DNA from: Thermoplasmatales archaeon
Lineage (GTDB): Archaea > Thermoplasmatota > Thermoplasmata > Thermoplasmatales > Thermoplasmataceae
Assembly: GCA_016806715.1 (NCBI GenBank)
Contig: CP060531.1
Span: 1,287,966-1,351,965 of the forward strand
Reading direction: 5' to 3'
DNA: 64,000 nucleotides
Shown: one piece after another, positions 28,249 through 38,148 of the stretch
Position numbering within the stretch: the first letter of the stretch is position 1
Layout: each line of letters begins with the position of its first letter
Notes under the pieces: model-generated
The model's input: only the letters and a program-made list of their open reading frames with translations
What the model was told of the DNA's origin: nothing
Databases searched by the model: none
Position numbers and translations under genes: made by a program

Positions 28249-28376
28249 ACATTTCACTCCTTCCAAAACAACAGCGATGTTGTTTATTATATATCCCACA
28301 CATCATAATAAAGCAATACTCTATAATATTAGCATCCAATTTTAGGAACTATAAATCGTTAGAGAATAGCGGATGA

Positions 28377-28727
28377 TTAAAGATACTTGATCAGCCGTAA
28401 CGGCTTAACATCAAGATTTCCGAACATGTTATGTTTTCCGGAGCCAATGCCCAACAGCAAACCCTTCTTATCGGACACTTCAAGCCTTGTTTCCTGATCC
28501 GCCAGAATATAAGACATTTCCTGCAGAAAGGAAATTTTTTTCAATTCCCTTGGTACTTTTCTGACAATTTTTCTCACTACTCTCGGTTCATCGAGAGATA
28601 CGACTATGTGCTTATCGGCGAACTGAGCCGACATAGCATGTTCCCTTTCGAGAGAAATAGAAATCCTGCCTGACTGCACGACAGGAACGATAAATTCCAG
28701 CATGCTTCGGAGGTTACTGTCTTTCAT
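28377..28727 (-). CDS. Conserved-looking protein of unknown function
   Basis: 116 residues, mixed alpha/beta, with no motif I recognise. Its ATG lies inside the end of the preceding small gene (14-base overlap with 28714-28887), which argues for a coupled pair. Charged, soluble sequence with a basic middle (RVVRKIVRKVPRELKK), possibly nucleic-acid or membrane-surface binding. No function assigned. Confidence 0.55.
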   Translation of the reverse strand: MKDSNLRSMLEFIVPVVQSGRISISLEREHAMSAQFADKHIVVSLDEPRVVRKIVRKVPRELKKISFLQEMSYILADQETRLEVSDKKGLLLGIGSGKHNMFGNLDVKPLRLIKYL

Positions 28728-28887
28728 GTATAGGTCTGGCTGTGAAGCTTATCTTTCCGCTGATTGTGAAAGAAGCGTTTACCCAGGGAAGTTTAATTTT
28801 AACATCCTCCATAACCAAATCTGCACTGCTCTTTGTTCCTTCCACTGCCTTGATAAAATTCTCGATCAAAGTTTCTTCCTGTCCCAT
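28714..28887 (-). CDS. Small protein (57 aa) paired with the next gene
   Basis: A short frame starting MGQEETLIENFIKAVEGTKS and ending KISFTARPIHERQ. The alternating hydrophobic pattern (VKIKLPWVNASFTISGKISF) suggests beta strands, as in a real protein. Its stop overlaps the start of the 116-residue gene, so both are probably translated together. No family recognised. Confidence 0.5.
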   Translation of the reverse strand: MGQEETLIENFIKAVEGTKSSADLVMEDVKIKLPWVNASFTISGKISFTARPIHERQ

Positions 28888-29138
28888 AAGTAATCAATAA
28901 AGGATAGTATTTAAGCATATCTGATTACGTTGTGTCGCAGAAGAGTGTTATGCATATTTTATGCGCGGATACTGAATCAGCTCTTGAATCAGTTTCCATT
29001 CCTCGGGGTACCACATTTGCAGTGCGCCTAAAATTAATTTGAGATTCTGCACAATATAAAGAGAATTCTTCCTTTGCACCCTCTTGTCGTATTACCGCCA
29101 CGGTGGCTTTGTGCACTAGAATTACCGATCCGCAGCTA

Positions 29139-29231
29139 TCATAATATCGCGGCAAGGAAAATGATGGCGTATCCCAACAGTATAATGACGACGAGTAAAG
29201 TCACTATTTTCTTGATGCTCAGGTGAAACAT
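29139..29231 (-). CDS. 30-residue single-span membrane peptide
   Basis: The frame starts MFHLSIKKIVTLLVVIILLG and ends FLAAIL: a short basic N-terminus followed by one transmembrane helix, ending at a TGA. The composition is what a small membrane protein should look like and is unlikely by chance, but no family or partner is known. It precedes an MFS exporter gene. Confidence 0.35.
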   Translation of the reverse strand: MFHLSIKKIVTLLVVIILLGYAIIFLAAIL

Positions 29232-29309
29232 AGTGACTGTTATTGGTACATACCTATTTATTGTCTTTATTATAGAAACCCGGCATAGTCACGCAGTCAA
29301 TACTGGAGA

Positions 29310-30530
29310 TCAGGTTACTTTTATTTCACGCCTCTTTTCCCAGCTCCTTATCAACCGGTAATATACGAAAGCTCCAGCGACCTGCAGAGTCCCACCCAGG
29401 ACAAGAGGAAGAGGGAAATAAGCATCCATCAGGTAGCCACTGGCACCTGATGTCATCTGCGATCCTCTGGTGCTTAACCCCTGTATGCTGGATGCAGCAC
29501 CATAATCCTCATTTCCAATCCCCCTGACGCTAATTGCGCTCCTCATAGGTGCCCCAAGTCCCGCAACTGCACTCCTTACGGCATAGAGTGAAAAAGCCAG
29601 GACAACAAAGGGAGAAAATGCCACTATAACAAGCAACAGCCCCTGGAATGTCCTAGCTATGGATGAAACAGTTATTGCGCGCACGTGGGTAGAATTCAGG
29701 AATTTTCCGGAAAGATACGAACCAAGCGCAGTTGCCGCATACGCTAGGGTGAATATCTCGCCAACATACGATACACTTACGCCGTATCGCAGTTCGAACC
29801 ACAACGGGAGGAGAGGAAGTGCCATTCCTATACCAGCACCGTTTATTATGTTAGGCAGCACAAGCCTCATCATGTAACGAAAACTTTCCTTTTTCATTAC
29901 ATGGGTTGTCTTCGTTGGTCTCTTTCTCTCCTTAAGGAGCATTAGAGAGATAAAGGAGACAAGCAATATGAAAAAAGAAACTGCAAAGAGGAGTCTGAAG
30001 GCTAGAACGTTTCCATAGATGGGACTGAGATATCCATGAAAAATCAGGAAGAACCCGCCAAATATTGAGAAGACAGATGCCACAACATTTATCCTGGCCA
30101 GCCGTCCAACCCTGTCATGTTCCTCCGGCCAGCTGCTAGCAACATAGGCAGTCATTCCCGGAGAAAAAGCTCCTCGCATTCCGCCCGCTGTTCCGGTGAT
30201 TCCACCTATAATTGCTGAAACGGATATCACGTATATATTCGAGGACAGGGCGAGACCGAGAATGGCAATAAGCGGCAAGAGTTCACCGATTATAAGCGAC
30301 TTTGCATATCCTATACGGTCTCCGAGCATCCCGAGAACCAGGGCGAAAATCATGTTAAATAATACTATCACAAGATAGAGGATTCCTATGAAGACGAGGC
30401 TGTACCCTAGTATGTTCAGGTATAGGGAAAGGGAGAGTGTTACGAAGATCAAGGCCATGCTCCTGGCGGCTCTTGAAAGAAGTAGGAACTTGAATGATCG
30501 GTTGATTTTCTCTGGCGACTCTGTAAACAT
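29310..30530 (-). CDS. MFS transporter, drug-efflux-like
   Basis: A 406-residue major facilitator with 12 predicted helices, the A-motif-like GDRIGYAKSLIIGE after helix 2 and a short central loop rich in Lys/Arg (LLKERKRPTKTTH). It lacks sugar-porter signatures, and its size fits drug or metabolite exporters. A TATA-like region precedes the ATG. It is divergent from a MarR regulator gene 197 bases away, which is a common pairing for regulated efflux. Confidence 0.75.
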   Translation of the reverse strand: MFTESPEKINRSFKFLLLSRAARSMALIFVTLSLSLYLNILGYSLVFIGILYLVIVLFNMIFALVLGMLGDRIGYAKSLIIGELLPLIAILGLALSSNIYVISVSAIIGGITGTAGGMRGAFSPGMTAYVASSWPEEHDRVGRLARINVVASVFSIFGGFFLIFHGYLSPIYGNVLAFRLLFAVSFFILLVSFISLMLLKERKRPTKTTHVMKKESFRYMMRLVLPNIINGAGIGMALPLLPLWFELRYGVSVSYVGEIFTLAYAATALGSYLSGKFLNSTHVRAITVSSIARTFQGLLLVIVAFSPFVVLAFSLYAVRSAVAGLGAPMRSAISVRGIGNEDYGAASSIQGLSTRGSQMTSGASGYLMDAYFPLPLVLGGTLQVAGAFVYYRLIRSWEKRREIKVT

Positions 30531-30727
30531 AAATTTCCTTATATCACTAAATTATTTATTCGTGACGTTTTATGCTAACAAGCAGAATTATCACTTTCCA
30601 ATTTATCGCCAATATAAACAAGCGAATTCGACTGAAAAAGTTTTTATTCATTGTTGGTGATAGACAAACATAACAGAAAAGTCATACTAACATGATTGCA
30701 TTTAGTAACAGCAACAGGAGAACAAAA

Positions 30728-31201
30728 ATGTCAAAATCTGGAGAAAACTCATCCATCTTGGTCTGGAGGACAATGAAAGACGTATGGAAACTGTGGTACA
30801 GGCAGGCCGAGAGAAATCTTTCTCTAGTTGGGCTCAATAATATGGAATACAACGTACTCAGGATACTTTCCGAGAATAATGCCCTCTCCATGGTACAACT
30901 GGCTAACCTGTCGATGGTAACCCAGGGATGGATAACCAGTATGGTTGACAAACTTGAGGAACGGAAATTGCTTGAAAGATCCAGGAGCACTGATGATAGG
31001 CGTATCATAATGATTCAAATAACAAATGCCGGTAAGAGGCTGATGTCACGTGCGCAACAAGCTCACGTGAAGTTCCTGGAAGAGTCAATTAAGGGGTTGA
31101 ATGAGTCTGAAATTTCAGATTTGCTTGGCTTACTCGAAAAACTTAAAGCATCTCTGGTTGAAAGACCAGAAAAAACAGAAGAGTTGTCTCAAAGCCATTG
31201 A
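30728..31201 (+). CDS. MarR-family transcriptional regulator
   Basis: Winged-helix dimeric regulator, 157 residues from the ATG at 30728, which has AGGAG six bases upstream (an ATG at 30692 is also open). The wHTH core is YNVLRILSENNALSMVQLAN then TQGWITSMVDKLEERKLLER and the wing STDDRRIIMIQITNAGKRL. It is likely to control the divergent MFS gene and perhaps the MMPL transporter that follows 325 bases downstream. Confidence 0.85.
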   Translation: MSKSGENSSILVWRTMKDVWKLWYRQAERNLSLVGLNNMEYNVLRILSENNALSMVQLANLSMVTQGWITSMVDKLEERKLLERSRSTDDRRIIMIQITNAGKRLMSRAQQAHVKFLEESIKGLNESEISDLLGLLEKLKASLVERPEKTEELSQSH

Positions 31202-31526
31202 AATCAGGTTATGTGATTAAGACAACTTTTCCATTAATATCTTTTTGGTTAACGTTCTAAATCGGTTCTGATCATTCTTTTGGTTTGCAGTTTCGTTTCT
31301 GTAAGCTTCCCAAATGTATCAGCAATGGTATAAGAAGTCAGACGTGTTTCCACGGACCAGTCTCTGGATCAATTTAGTTGTATAAAGTAGGGGGTTCAAT
31401 TCCCCTTCAGTGGCTCTCGAAACATGTTTGCAATCCACGTCGTTAGAATATAATCTTGACATAACTGGGGATTTTTATAAAATTTTTTTTTAATGAACCA
31501 TAAGTAGGACCTCTTGATTTGGAGAT
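31202..31526. other. Intergenic region with promoter for the MMPL gene
   Basis: No gene. The AT-rich stretch TTTTTATAAAATTTTTTTTT near 31470-31490 includes a TATA box suitable for the next gene. Nothing else is recognised. Confidence 0.4.
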
Positions 31527-34172
31527 GTGAAGCTATCTCGTACATTGATTAAAAGAAGAAGGATGATAATAATAGTCTGGATAATTATAATGGTCGCAGC
31601 AATCCCAGCGTTAATGGGGTACTCCTCATTGATATCCTATTCAAACACGGGCCCATCTAACAGCTCAACAGAATCTGCAATGGCGAGCAGTATCTTGAAA
31701 AATGTGTCCTCATCAAACCAGAGCCTCATTATACTCGTTCAAGGAGACCCTTACAGTTCTGGAGTAGCCAATATTTCACTTGGTCTACAATCGACGCTTT
31801 CGGCAAGCAGTATCAATAATTTTACCGGAAGTGATTCTCCGTTCAGTTCTTACTCAAATTACATCAATTCGATTGCTTTGGCGGATAAGGCAGATATAGT
31901 TGACACCAATACTAATCTCACCATCGCATCTACAAGGATTTTCGGATTTCCTCAGGCCTTCTTTCTCAACTGGAGCGAATATGGATTTACCCGATCAAAC
32001 ATAACGCATTCAGCCCAGATCGCAGGATACAATAATTCTCAGTATGAGCGGTCGTTCCTTAATAGCCTAAATGAAACCATGGCAAATACCAGTTCCCTGA
32101 CGTATTCCTCTGCACTCTCTGCTGTTAGTAATGCAGTAAATTCTTCAGTTTCCAGCCTTTATGGACAGAATGTCTATATTTTAGCTGTTGCAAAGTATCT
32201 AACGGTTCTTAACTTCACTGAAAATCCTGCATTTATTACTGCAAGCATAATTAGTCAATACTCTGGAACAAGTGTTTCGACGGAAATGGTCAATTCCATA
32301 TTGGTATCATTAAATCCGGGGGAGTACTATTTGAAAAATTACGGACTTTCTGGTATACCGAAATTCCTGGCAAGCAATTACATAAGTCCGGATAGTAAGT
32401 ACTTCATCATTGATGTGAATTTCAATTCACCCTCGTCGTACCTTGATAAAAATGGAAGCTCCCCCTCACAATCAGCTACACCGTTTGTGTCTGCAGTAGC
32501 TAAACAGTTCTTTGGGAGTAATGCATCAGTAACAGGACTTGGAGCGATATCATACCAGACTCAACAGGTTACAAGCTCATCAGGTTTTGCATTTGCATTG
32601 ATATTTGTGGTTCTTGCTATTGCTGTTTTTATCACCTTGGTGTCTTATAAGGCATCAATTCTCAGTTTAGTAATGGTATCAATAGCCACTGCACTGGGAT
32701 ATATTTCTATATATATCACCGGAACCCTTTTCCACCCGGTAAACTATGTGGTGAATTATACGCTCACTGCCGTGATCCTTGGTGTTTCAACTGACTATCT
32801 TGTTTTCATTCTTTCAAGATTCAGACAGGAGTTGAGGGAGGGAAAGGATCAGGAATCTGCGCTTGAAATCGCTGTTTCACGTGCTGGAAAGGCAGTCCTG
32901 ATCAGCGGAATTACGGTATCTGCCAGCCTCTTGATGTTTGCAGTATTTCCAGGGTTCAGAACATGGGGGATTGTACTTTCACTGGCAATAATACTGACAG
33001 TGATTATGGAAGTCACCCTTCTTCCGGCCATTATGAAGTTCCTCGGTCCAAAAATATTCATGAAATCAGGAATGAAACCACTTTCTACCGGGTATCACCA
33101 GAACTCATTATTCTACAGGACAACCAAGGCAGCCACAAAGCACAAACTTGCCGTTGTTGGCATCATACTAATTCTTGCAGCTCCAGCAGTATACACGGTC
33201 CTGACGGCTCAGACCACCTATAATTTTGACACGGGTCTCCCCCAGGGATTATCAAGTGTGAAAGCTCTTAATCAGATAGACAGCAGCTTTGGGTCCAACA
33301 AGCTGTATCCAATTGATATTATTGTTACTCTCGGCACTAATTCGTCAGGAAAACTTACAGCCGGAGATTTATCCAGTTTACAAAAAGCAGCCTCGATTAT
33401 CAATTCAACTGAGGGTATTCAGGGTGCCGCAGGACCTTATTTCAATAACCTGACTTCAGCCGCGCAATTTACATCTTTCATAGTTGATAACGGGAAGTAC
33501 GCTTATTTCATCGCTTACTCTTCTTACACACCTTACAGTCAACATGCCATAAATAGCGTTAACGCCTTAAGATCCAACCCTTCTTTGATTGTTGGAGGAC
33601 TTACATCTCAGGTTATAGACCAGAAGAACCAGAACTCTGTTACCTATACCGAGCTTGGAATTCTCATAGTTGCAGTGATATCGCTGGTTCTGTTTATATC
33701 GTTCAGGTCAATAAAATACTCGATTATTTCGGTTAGTGGTTCATTGATAAGTATAAGCTGGACTGCAACAATCGTTTACTTCATATCCGGGTATTTCCTG
33801 CATCAGTCTCTGATCTACCTTATTCCCATCATTCTTTTCGTAATATTGATGTCGCTCGGGAACGATTACACCGTCTTCATAATATCAAGGGTCAGAGAGG
33901 AACTTAGCTCCGGGGGAGATTTGAATGAAGGAATATCAAGAGGGATGGTAGGGTCCGGGAAAGTTGTTACGTCGCTAGGTCTTATTCTGGCAGCATCACT
34001 AGGGGTTCTGGCACTTATTCCATCCGGATTTCTAGAGCAATTGGGCATTGCGTTCATAATTTCGCTGGTACTGGATACGTTCGTGATCAGGGTTTTCTAT
34101 TTCCCGGCAATGGTGAGCCTGATGTTTGGGAAGAAGAGTATTGATAAGAACCGATTAAAATTTAAAAGTTAA
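31527..34172 (+). CDS. MMPL/RND-superfamily transporter
   Basis: Large exporter, 881 residues, beginning at GTG (GGAG just upstream). It has two halves, each with one helix, a long extracellular domain rich in Ser, Asn and Thr (residues 30-350 and 575-700), and a block of five helices, giving 12 spans. The paired motifs TDYLVFILSRFRQEL and NDYTVFIISRVREEL mark helix 4 of each half with the proton-relay Asp. MMPL proteins export lipids or hydrophobic compounds. It sits between MarR and Lrp-like regulator genes. Confidence 0.88.
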   Translation: MKLSRTLIKRRRMIIIVWIIIMVAAIPALMGYSSLISYSNTGPSNSSTESAMASSILKNVSSSNQSLIILVQGDPYSSGVANISLGLQSTLSASSINNFTGSDSPFSSYSNYINSIALADKADIVDTNTNLTIASTRIFGFPQAFFLNWSEYGFTRSNITHSAQIAGYNNSQYERSFLNSLNETMANTSSLTYSSALSAVSNAVNSSVSSLYGQNVYILAVAKYLTVLNFTENPAFITASIISQYSGTSVSTEMVNSILVSLNPGEYYLKNYGLSGIPKFLASNYISPDSKYFIIDVNFNSPSSYLDKNGSSPSQSATPFVSAVAKQFFGSNASVTGLGAISYQTQQVTSSSGFAFALIFVVLAIAVFITLVSYKASILSLVMVSIATALGYISIYITGTLFHPVNYVVNYTLTAVILGVSTDYLVFILSRFRQELREGKDQESALEIAVSRAGKAVLISGITVSASLLMFAVFPGFRTWGIVLSLAIILTVIMEVTLLPAIMKFLGPKIFMKSGMKPLSTGYHQNSLFYRTTKAATKHKLAVVGIILILAAPAVYTVLTAQTTYNFDTGLPQGLSSVKALNQIDSSFGSNKLYPIDIIVTLGTNSSGKLTAGDLSSLQKAASIINSTEGIQGAAGPYFNNLTSAAQFTSFIVDNGKYAYFIAYSSYTPYSQHAINSVNALRSNPSLIVGGLTSQVIDQKNQNSVTYTELGILIVAVISLVLFISFRSIKYSIISVSGSLISISWTATIVYFISGYFLHQSLIYLIPIILFVILMSLGNDYTVFIISRVREELSSGGDLNEGISRGMVGSGKVVTSLGLILAASLGVLALIPSGFLEQLGIAFIISLVLDTFVIRVFYFPAMVSLMFGKKSIDKNRLKFKS

Positions 34173-34199
34173 TATGATTCTCTTCAATATTCTTTTAGA

Positions 34200-34973
34200 A
34201 TGGATAATGTCGATAAAAAAATCATATTTTATTTGATTAAGAACGCACGTACACCCATGAAGGAAATCTCAGAAAGAATTGGCATTTCGGCCCAGGTCCT
34301 GAACTATCGGGTCGCTCGGCTCCAAGAATCAGGCGTCATAAGGAAGTTCTCAATTCATGTCAATCCGCAGATAATGGGGTTAATCAGCGGATTCGCTGCT
34401 TTCAGGAATTCAAACTATGAATCGAAACACGTGGTTTCAAAGTTCAAGTGCCTAGAGGAAATCACAATATACGAATTTAATGGAAAGGACCGGGACCAGA
34501 TTTTAGAGTTCATAAGCGACGCCACACAGAAGCTCGGAGAACCGTTCATGAGGTACATTCCTGAGACACGAGATCTTAGAATGTCCATTGGAAAATTCGA
34601 TCTCGACGTCATAAGAATCTTGAAAGAGAATCCCAGGATGCCAGTACAGGCTATTGCAGAAAGAATGGACACAAAACCAGCCATAGTAAGAAAACGGTTG
34701 AACATGATGGAAAAAAACAAAGTAATTACCGCAGTTGCAGAAATTGATCTGACCAAAACTGACTCAACTATACTTTCAATAATATCCAGCAGCATTGAGA
34801 ACCTTTTTCCATATTTCAGGGATAACATAATATTCTACATATCAGATAAAGGGAATGGAATTATCATTGGTTACTCGGATGATCTGAAAAAAGCCAGGAA
34901 TACTATTGAAAAGCTGAAAGAAACTGATCCGTCAAGCCAGGTTATGGTTGTCTATGAATACGAGTTTAATTGA
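34200..34973 (+). CDS. Lrp/AsnC-type regulator with two HTH domains
   Basis: 257 residues. The first HTH is KKIIFYLIKNARTPMKEISE then SAQVLNYRVARLQESGVI. A second winged HTH of the same kind follows at about 135-185 (VIRILKENPRMPVQAIAERM then PAIVRKRLNMMEKNKVI). This gives a duplicated architecture with ligand-binding-like regions after each, unlike standard single-HTH Lrp. It starts 27 bases after the MMPL gene and is probably cotranscribed, so it may regulate that exporter. Confidence 0.75.
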   Translation: MDNVDKKIIFYLIKNARTPMKEISERIGISAQVLNYRVARLQESGVIRKFSIHVNPQIMGLISGFAAFRNSNYESKHVVSKFKCLEEITIYEFNGKDRDQILEFISDATQKLGEPFMRYIPETRDLRMSIGKFDLDVIRILKENPRMPVQAIAERMDTKPAIVRKRLNMMEKNKVITAVAEIDLTKTDSTILSIISSSIENLFPYFRDNIIFYISDKGNGIIIGYSDDLKKARNTIEKLKETDPSSQVMVVYEYEFN

Positions 34974-35298
34974 ATCAGGTCCCTCATGAAATTATTCACT
35001 TGCAAACAGGTTTCAAGATATGATCGATTTGCGGATATATCATAATTCATCTACTATGGGGTGCCTTACATAGCATGTAAACATATGTAGGAGGAGTTTT
35101 GATTCTCGTTACAAAAAAGCTTCTGAAGATGTAATTGAGTGGGTTTCAGGAGATCACAGGATTAACCATTATTCAACGGCTGGAGGATGAAATTTCAGAC
35201 CGAGGAAAAAGCAATATGTGGATCATTTTACCTTACCCATTAAAGTGCAAGAAAGGTAGAATCATAAAAGGAGTTTAGCCTGAAACACAGACAAAACA
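34974..35298. other. Intergenic region, nothing recognised
   Basis: A 325-base gap between convergent genes. Probably holds both transcript ends; no conserved element seen. Confidence 0.4.
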
Positions 35299-36003
35299 CT
35301 ATTTGCCGGCCAGGGCAATCATGTTTTTAGCCAGTTCTTCTGGTCTGGTCACCATCGGCCAGTGCCCAGTGTCCATTACCCAATAGGGTCCATAAAGCTC
35401 TCCCCACTTACCTTCAATGATTTCGTCTACAGGGTCACCGGTTCTGCTGCAAAATATGTAATTGCTCTTGATCGAGTCAAAGTTCTTTGATAGGACTATA
35501 GGGTCTGTGGAATGTCTCAATGGCCACGGAGTGGCTTTTGTTAGCATCCAGTCTCTTTCAGGACCCTGAACGTCAGGCCCGATATTATTTAGAATATTTT
35601 CATTGAATTGAATTCCAAGGCTCCCACTGGGAGGTTTCCCAAATTCAGCTGCAGGATCAAAACTCCCCTGGGGTGTTCTAATCCTCTCAGGTCTTGTGGC
35701 ATCCAGGTACAGTATGGACCTAACCTTTTCAGGAATGCGATCACCAACAGGTGCTACCACCTTTCCCGCAAAACTGTGTCCTACGAGTATAACATCATCG
35801 AGATCATTGTATTTTATGACATTTAGGACGTCCTGTATTGCAGTTTCAATTCCCACATCCTTGGAAATGAGATGTGATCTTTCTCCCATGCCCGTGAGCG
35901 TTATGGGATAAACTTCATTTCCCTTGCTTTCCAGCGGTCGAATTACTTTCTTCCAGACCCATGCACCTAACCATGCACCGGGAACGAGTACAAAATTTGA
36001 CAA
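35299..36003 (-). CDS. Alpha/beta-hydrolase (esterase-like)
   Basis: Serine hydrolase of 234 residues. Nucleophile elbow GHSFAG with S77; the oxyanion region is LVPGAWLGAWVW near the N-terminus; the catalytic His is in DTGHWPM close to the end. The N-terminal pattern (PGAW.GAW.W) and size resemble the methylesterase/hydroxynitrile-lyase-like group often annotated EstC. Stand-alone gene; the substrate is not evident. Confidence 0.85.
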   Translation of the reverse strand: MSNFVLVPGAWLGAWVWKKVIRPLESKGNEVYPITLTGMGERSHLISKDVGIETAIQDVLNVIKYNDLDDVILVGHSFAGKVVAPVGDRIPEKVRSILYLDATRPERIRTPQGSFDPAAEFGKPPSGSLGIQFNENILNNIGPDVQGPERDWMLTKATPWPLRHSTDPIVLSKNFDSIKSNYIFCSRTGDPVDEIIEGKWGELYGPYWVMDTGHWPMVTRPEELAKNMIALAGK

Positions 36004-36495
36004 ATAAATTCTCCTTATATGCTATAAAGTAGTAATTGATATAATGTTTCGTTAACCTTAGTCTGGGTCGCATGCCTGATCATTAAAGTTGGCAGCCACT
36101 GTTCACGACGAATGGATCCGGGGCAATGCTGACTTTTCGCCATCAAGGAAGGAATTGCGGGAATGCCAGGAATCAACACTATTCTAAAGTCAGCATATCT
36201 TCAGCTCAAACAGATCATATGTTGGGGTAACCGGTAAGGGAATGATCATCAATCGTTCATTTGAATATGTGCAGCAAAGAATGTAATCTGATCGTCCAGG
36301 ATGCATCCATTATAAAAGCAAGAGCGAGCACGTTAAAGCTGTCTAATTAATATTAAAGTTCTATAATTTCAACAGCAAAGTCCAGAACATAGGTTTTCCC
36401 AATCTACGATGAGAGTTTCCAAAAATGGCGGAGTCTATTTGTTCGTTTTGCAAAAGCAACGATATGCTTTTTAACAGAACTTAACATACGACTGC
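36004..36495. other. Intergenic region, nothing recognised
   Basis: About 490 bases between divergent genes. TATA-like boxes near each end; no coding frame or RNA that I can support. Confidence 0.4.
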
Positions 36496-36924
36496 ATGGA
36501 CCCTCAATGCAGTATCTGCAATGGTAATGCAGACGACGAGTTCAAGAGAGTCGAAGTATGGAAGAACATGTTGTGGAGGATAACGATCAGCACTTACAGG
36601 ATGGTCGAGGGGTTCTGTTATCTGGAACCAGTGAGACACATTCCCAGCATAACGGACCTTGATGGGGAAGAAGCAAATGAGTTTGGTGCTATTCTTGCGC
36701 GTACGAGTTCTGCCCTAAAAACCGTGATGCATGCAAAACTTGTCTATATATACATATTCGGTGATCACATTCCGCACCTGCATGTTCATCTGGCACCACA
36801 CAAGGACGGAGACATATACACAAATGATGTGATAAGGCATGATGCGAAAATGGACGAATCAGTTTATTCCCGGGACCGGATAAAGCCGCTTATCGAAGAG
36901 TTGAGGAGGGCTATTCATGAATGA
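36496..36924 (+). CDS. HIT-family nucleotide hydrolase/transferase
   Basis: 142 residues with the histidine triad HLHVHLAPH (H94, H96, H98) preceded by the family pattern of a beta sheet and helix (FGDHIP). An N-terminal QCSIC could bind zinc as in some HIT proteins. These enzymes cleave nucleoside phosphoramidates or dinucleoside polyphosphates. Its stop overlaps a possible start of the next gene as ATGA, suggesting an operon. Confidence 0.85.
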   Translation: MDPQCSICNGNADDEFKRVEVWKNMLWRITISTYRMVEGFCYLEPVRHIPSITDLDGEEANEFGAILARTSSALKTVMHAKLVYIYIFGDHIPHLHVHLAPHKDGDIYTNDVIRHDAKMDESVYSRDRIKPLIEELRRAIHE

Positions 36925-36968
36925 ACCAGTGCATTTCCACATGGCTAACAAGTATGGAGGGCGTGAGG

Positions 36969-37391
36969 ATGACTATTGATAGTGATGAGATCGAGCAGTT
37001 AGCGGCGAGTATTGCCAAAGCATCTCCAGTCAAATCATTTCCGGAAGGATACACTTCTGAACTTACTGGGGAGAAACTGGAAATTCCCGTTGGTATAGAC
37101 ATCGTCATGTTCAGGAAGGACGAATATACGGTGATATCAATAGACTCTGAGCGGATTTATTCTACTTCGCTGGATGAAGCGAAATACATATTCTACTCGG
37201 CAAAGAGAGGCCAAAGATTTGTTCTCAAGCCAAGGGACATTTCACTGAAAGACATAATTCGAAGATTTGAAGACGACCTGGAAGAGACAGTTCGGATGAT
37301 AGAGGAAATATCAAATGGCTGGCCTGATTCAAGCAAGGATGAACTGAAGCAGGCATGCTCCAGACTGCTTGGATATCACGAAATTTTCTGA
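36969..37391 (+). CDS. Unknown protein following the HIT gene
   Basis: 140 residues, alpha/beta, with acidic composition (EIEQLAASIAKASPVKSF, then RRFEDDLEETVRMIEEIS). I use the ATG at 36969 because GGAGGG lies eight bases upstream; an ATG at 36921 overlapping the HIT stop is an alternative that adds 16 residues. No family recognised. Its tight linkage to the HIT gene suggests a shared process, otherwise unknown. Confidence 0.55.
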   Translation: MTIDSDEIEQLAASIAKASPVKSFPEGYTSELTGEKLEIPVGIDIVMFRKDEYTVISIDSERIYSTSLDEAKYIFYSAKRGQRFVLKPRDISLKDIIRRFEDDLEETVRMIEEISNGWPDSSKDELKQACSRLLGYHEIF

Positions 37392-37557
37392 CAGGAGACA
37401 TATACATCCTTAGGCGAACCAAAGAACTTTTTTTTGAATCCCTGAGATCGATCTTACTTTAATTGAGCGCACTCTGTTATATTTCTGTGAAAAGAAATCT
37501 ATATTCTCACAATGGGAAACGACATAATTTTATATCCAGCACCCTATTCCTCTTGAC

Positions 37558-38148
37558 TTGGACGCATTTCTCATCCTCCTGATAACAGTAGCAGTTCTTT
37601 CTGCGATTCACATGATGGCACCTGACCACTGGCTTCCCGTGGTTCTTATATCAAGGAGAGAAAATTACACACGCCGGAAAAGACTCAACCTTTCCCTGAT
37701 GCTTTCCTCTGTCCACGCGGTTACTTCCATAGTCCTTGCTGTTGGCATCGTGTTCCTGAGCCTTTTGTTCCTTCACCAGTTCTCAACCTATCTCAAGGAC
37801 GCAGGAATTGTGCTTATGTTTGCGGTAGGCGTATATTTTTTCTTTAACGGTGTAACTGAAAAGTCAGACGAGGCATCATTTGTTAAGTTTTCATTCATCC
37901 TTGGTGTCAGTGCTTCACCTGATCTTTCCCTGCTTCCGCTTCTCATAGAGGCACAGGCATACCCGTCCAGCTACAGTGAACTTATGATACTCGTCTTTGC
38001 GTTTGTTTCCATAGTTTCACTCATGATAGCAGTCACCGTGGCAGATTTCGGCATCGGAAAATCCCTGCAGAAACTGGAGCCAAGGTACATGGATTACGTC
38101 ATGGGTGCAATACTCATAGGAATCGGCATATTCCTGTTCTTCTCCTGA
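37558..38148 (+). CDS. NicO-like membrane transporter (nickel/cobalt efflux-related)
   Basis: Integral membrane protein of 196 residues with about six helices and a TTG start; there is no in-frame ATG before HMMAPDHW. The motif AIHMMAPDHWLPV in helix 1 resembles the H-x(4)-DH signature of NicO/HupE-like nickel-cobalt permeases, and a second short conserved stretch is in LGVSASPDLSLLPLLIEA. It converges on the ornithine cyclodeaminase-like gene with no gap. Metal specificity cannot be told. Confidence 0.5.
   Translation: MDAFLILLITVAVLSAIHMMAPDHWLPVVLISRRENYTRRKRLNLSLMLSSVHAVTSIVLAVGIVFLSLLFLHQFSTYLKDAGIVLMFAVGVYFFFNGVTEKSDEASFVKFSFILGVSASPDLSLLPLLIEAQAYPSSYSELMILVFAFVSIVSLMIAVTVADFGIGKSLQKLEPRYMDYVMGAILIGIGIFLFFS

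Noticed and set aside
28925-29155. Minus-strand frame of 76 codons
   Set aside because: It begins at TTG within the 30-residue peptide gene and has no conserved pattern.
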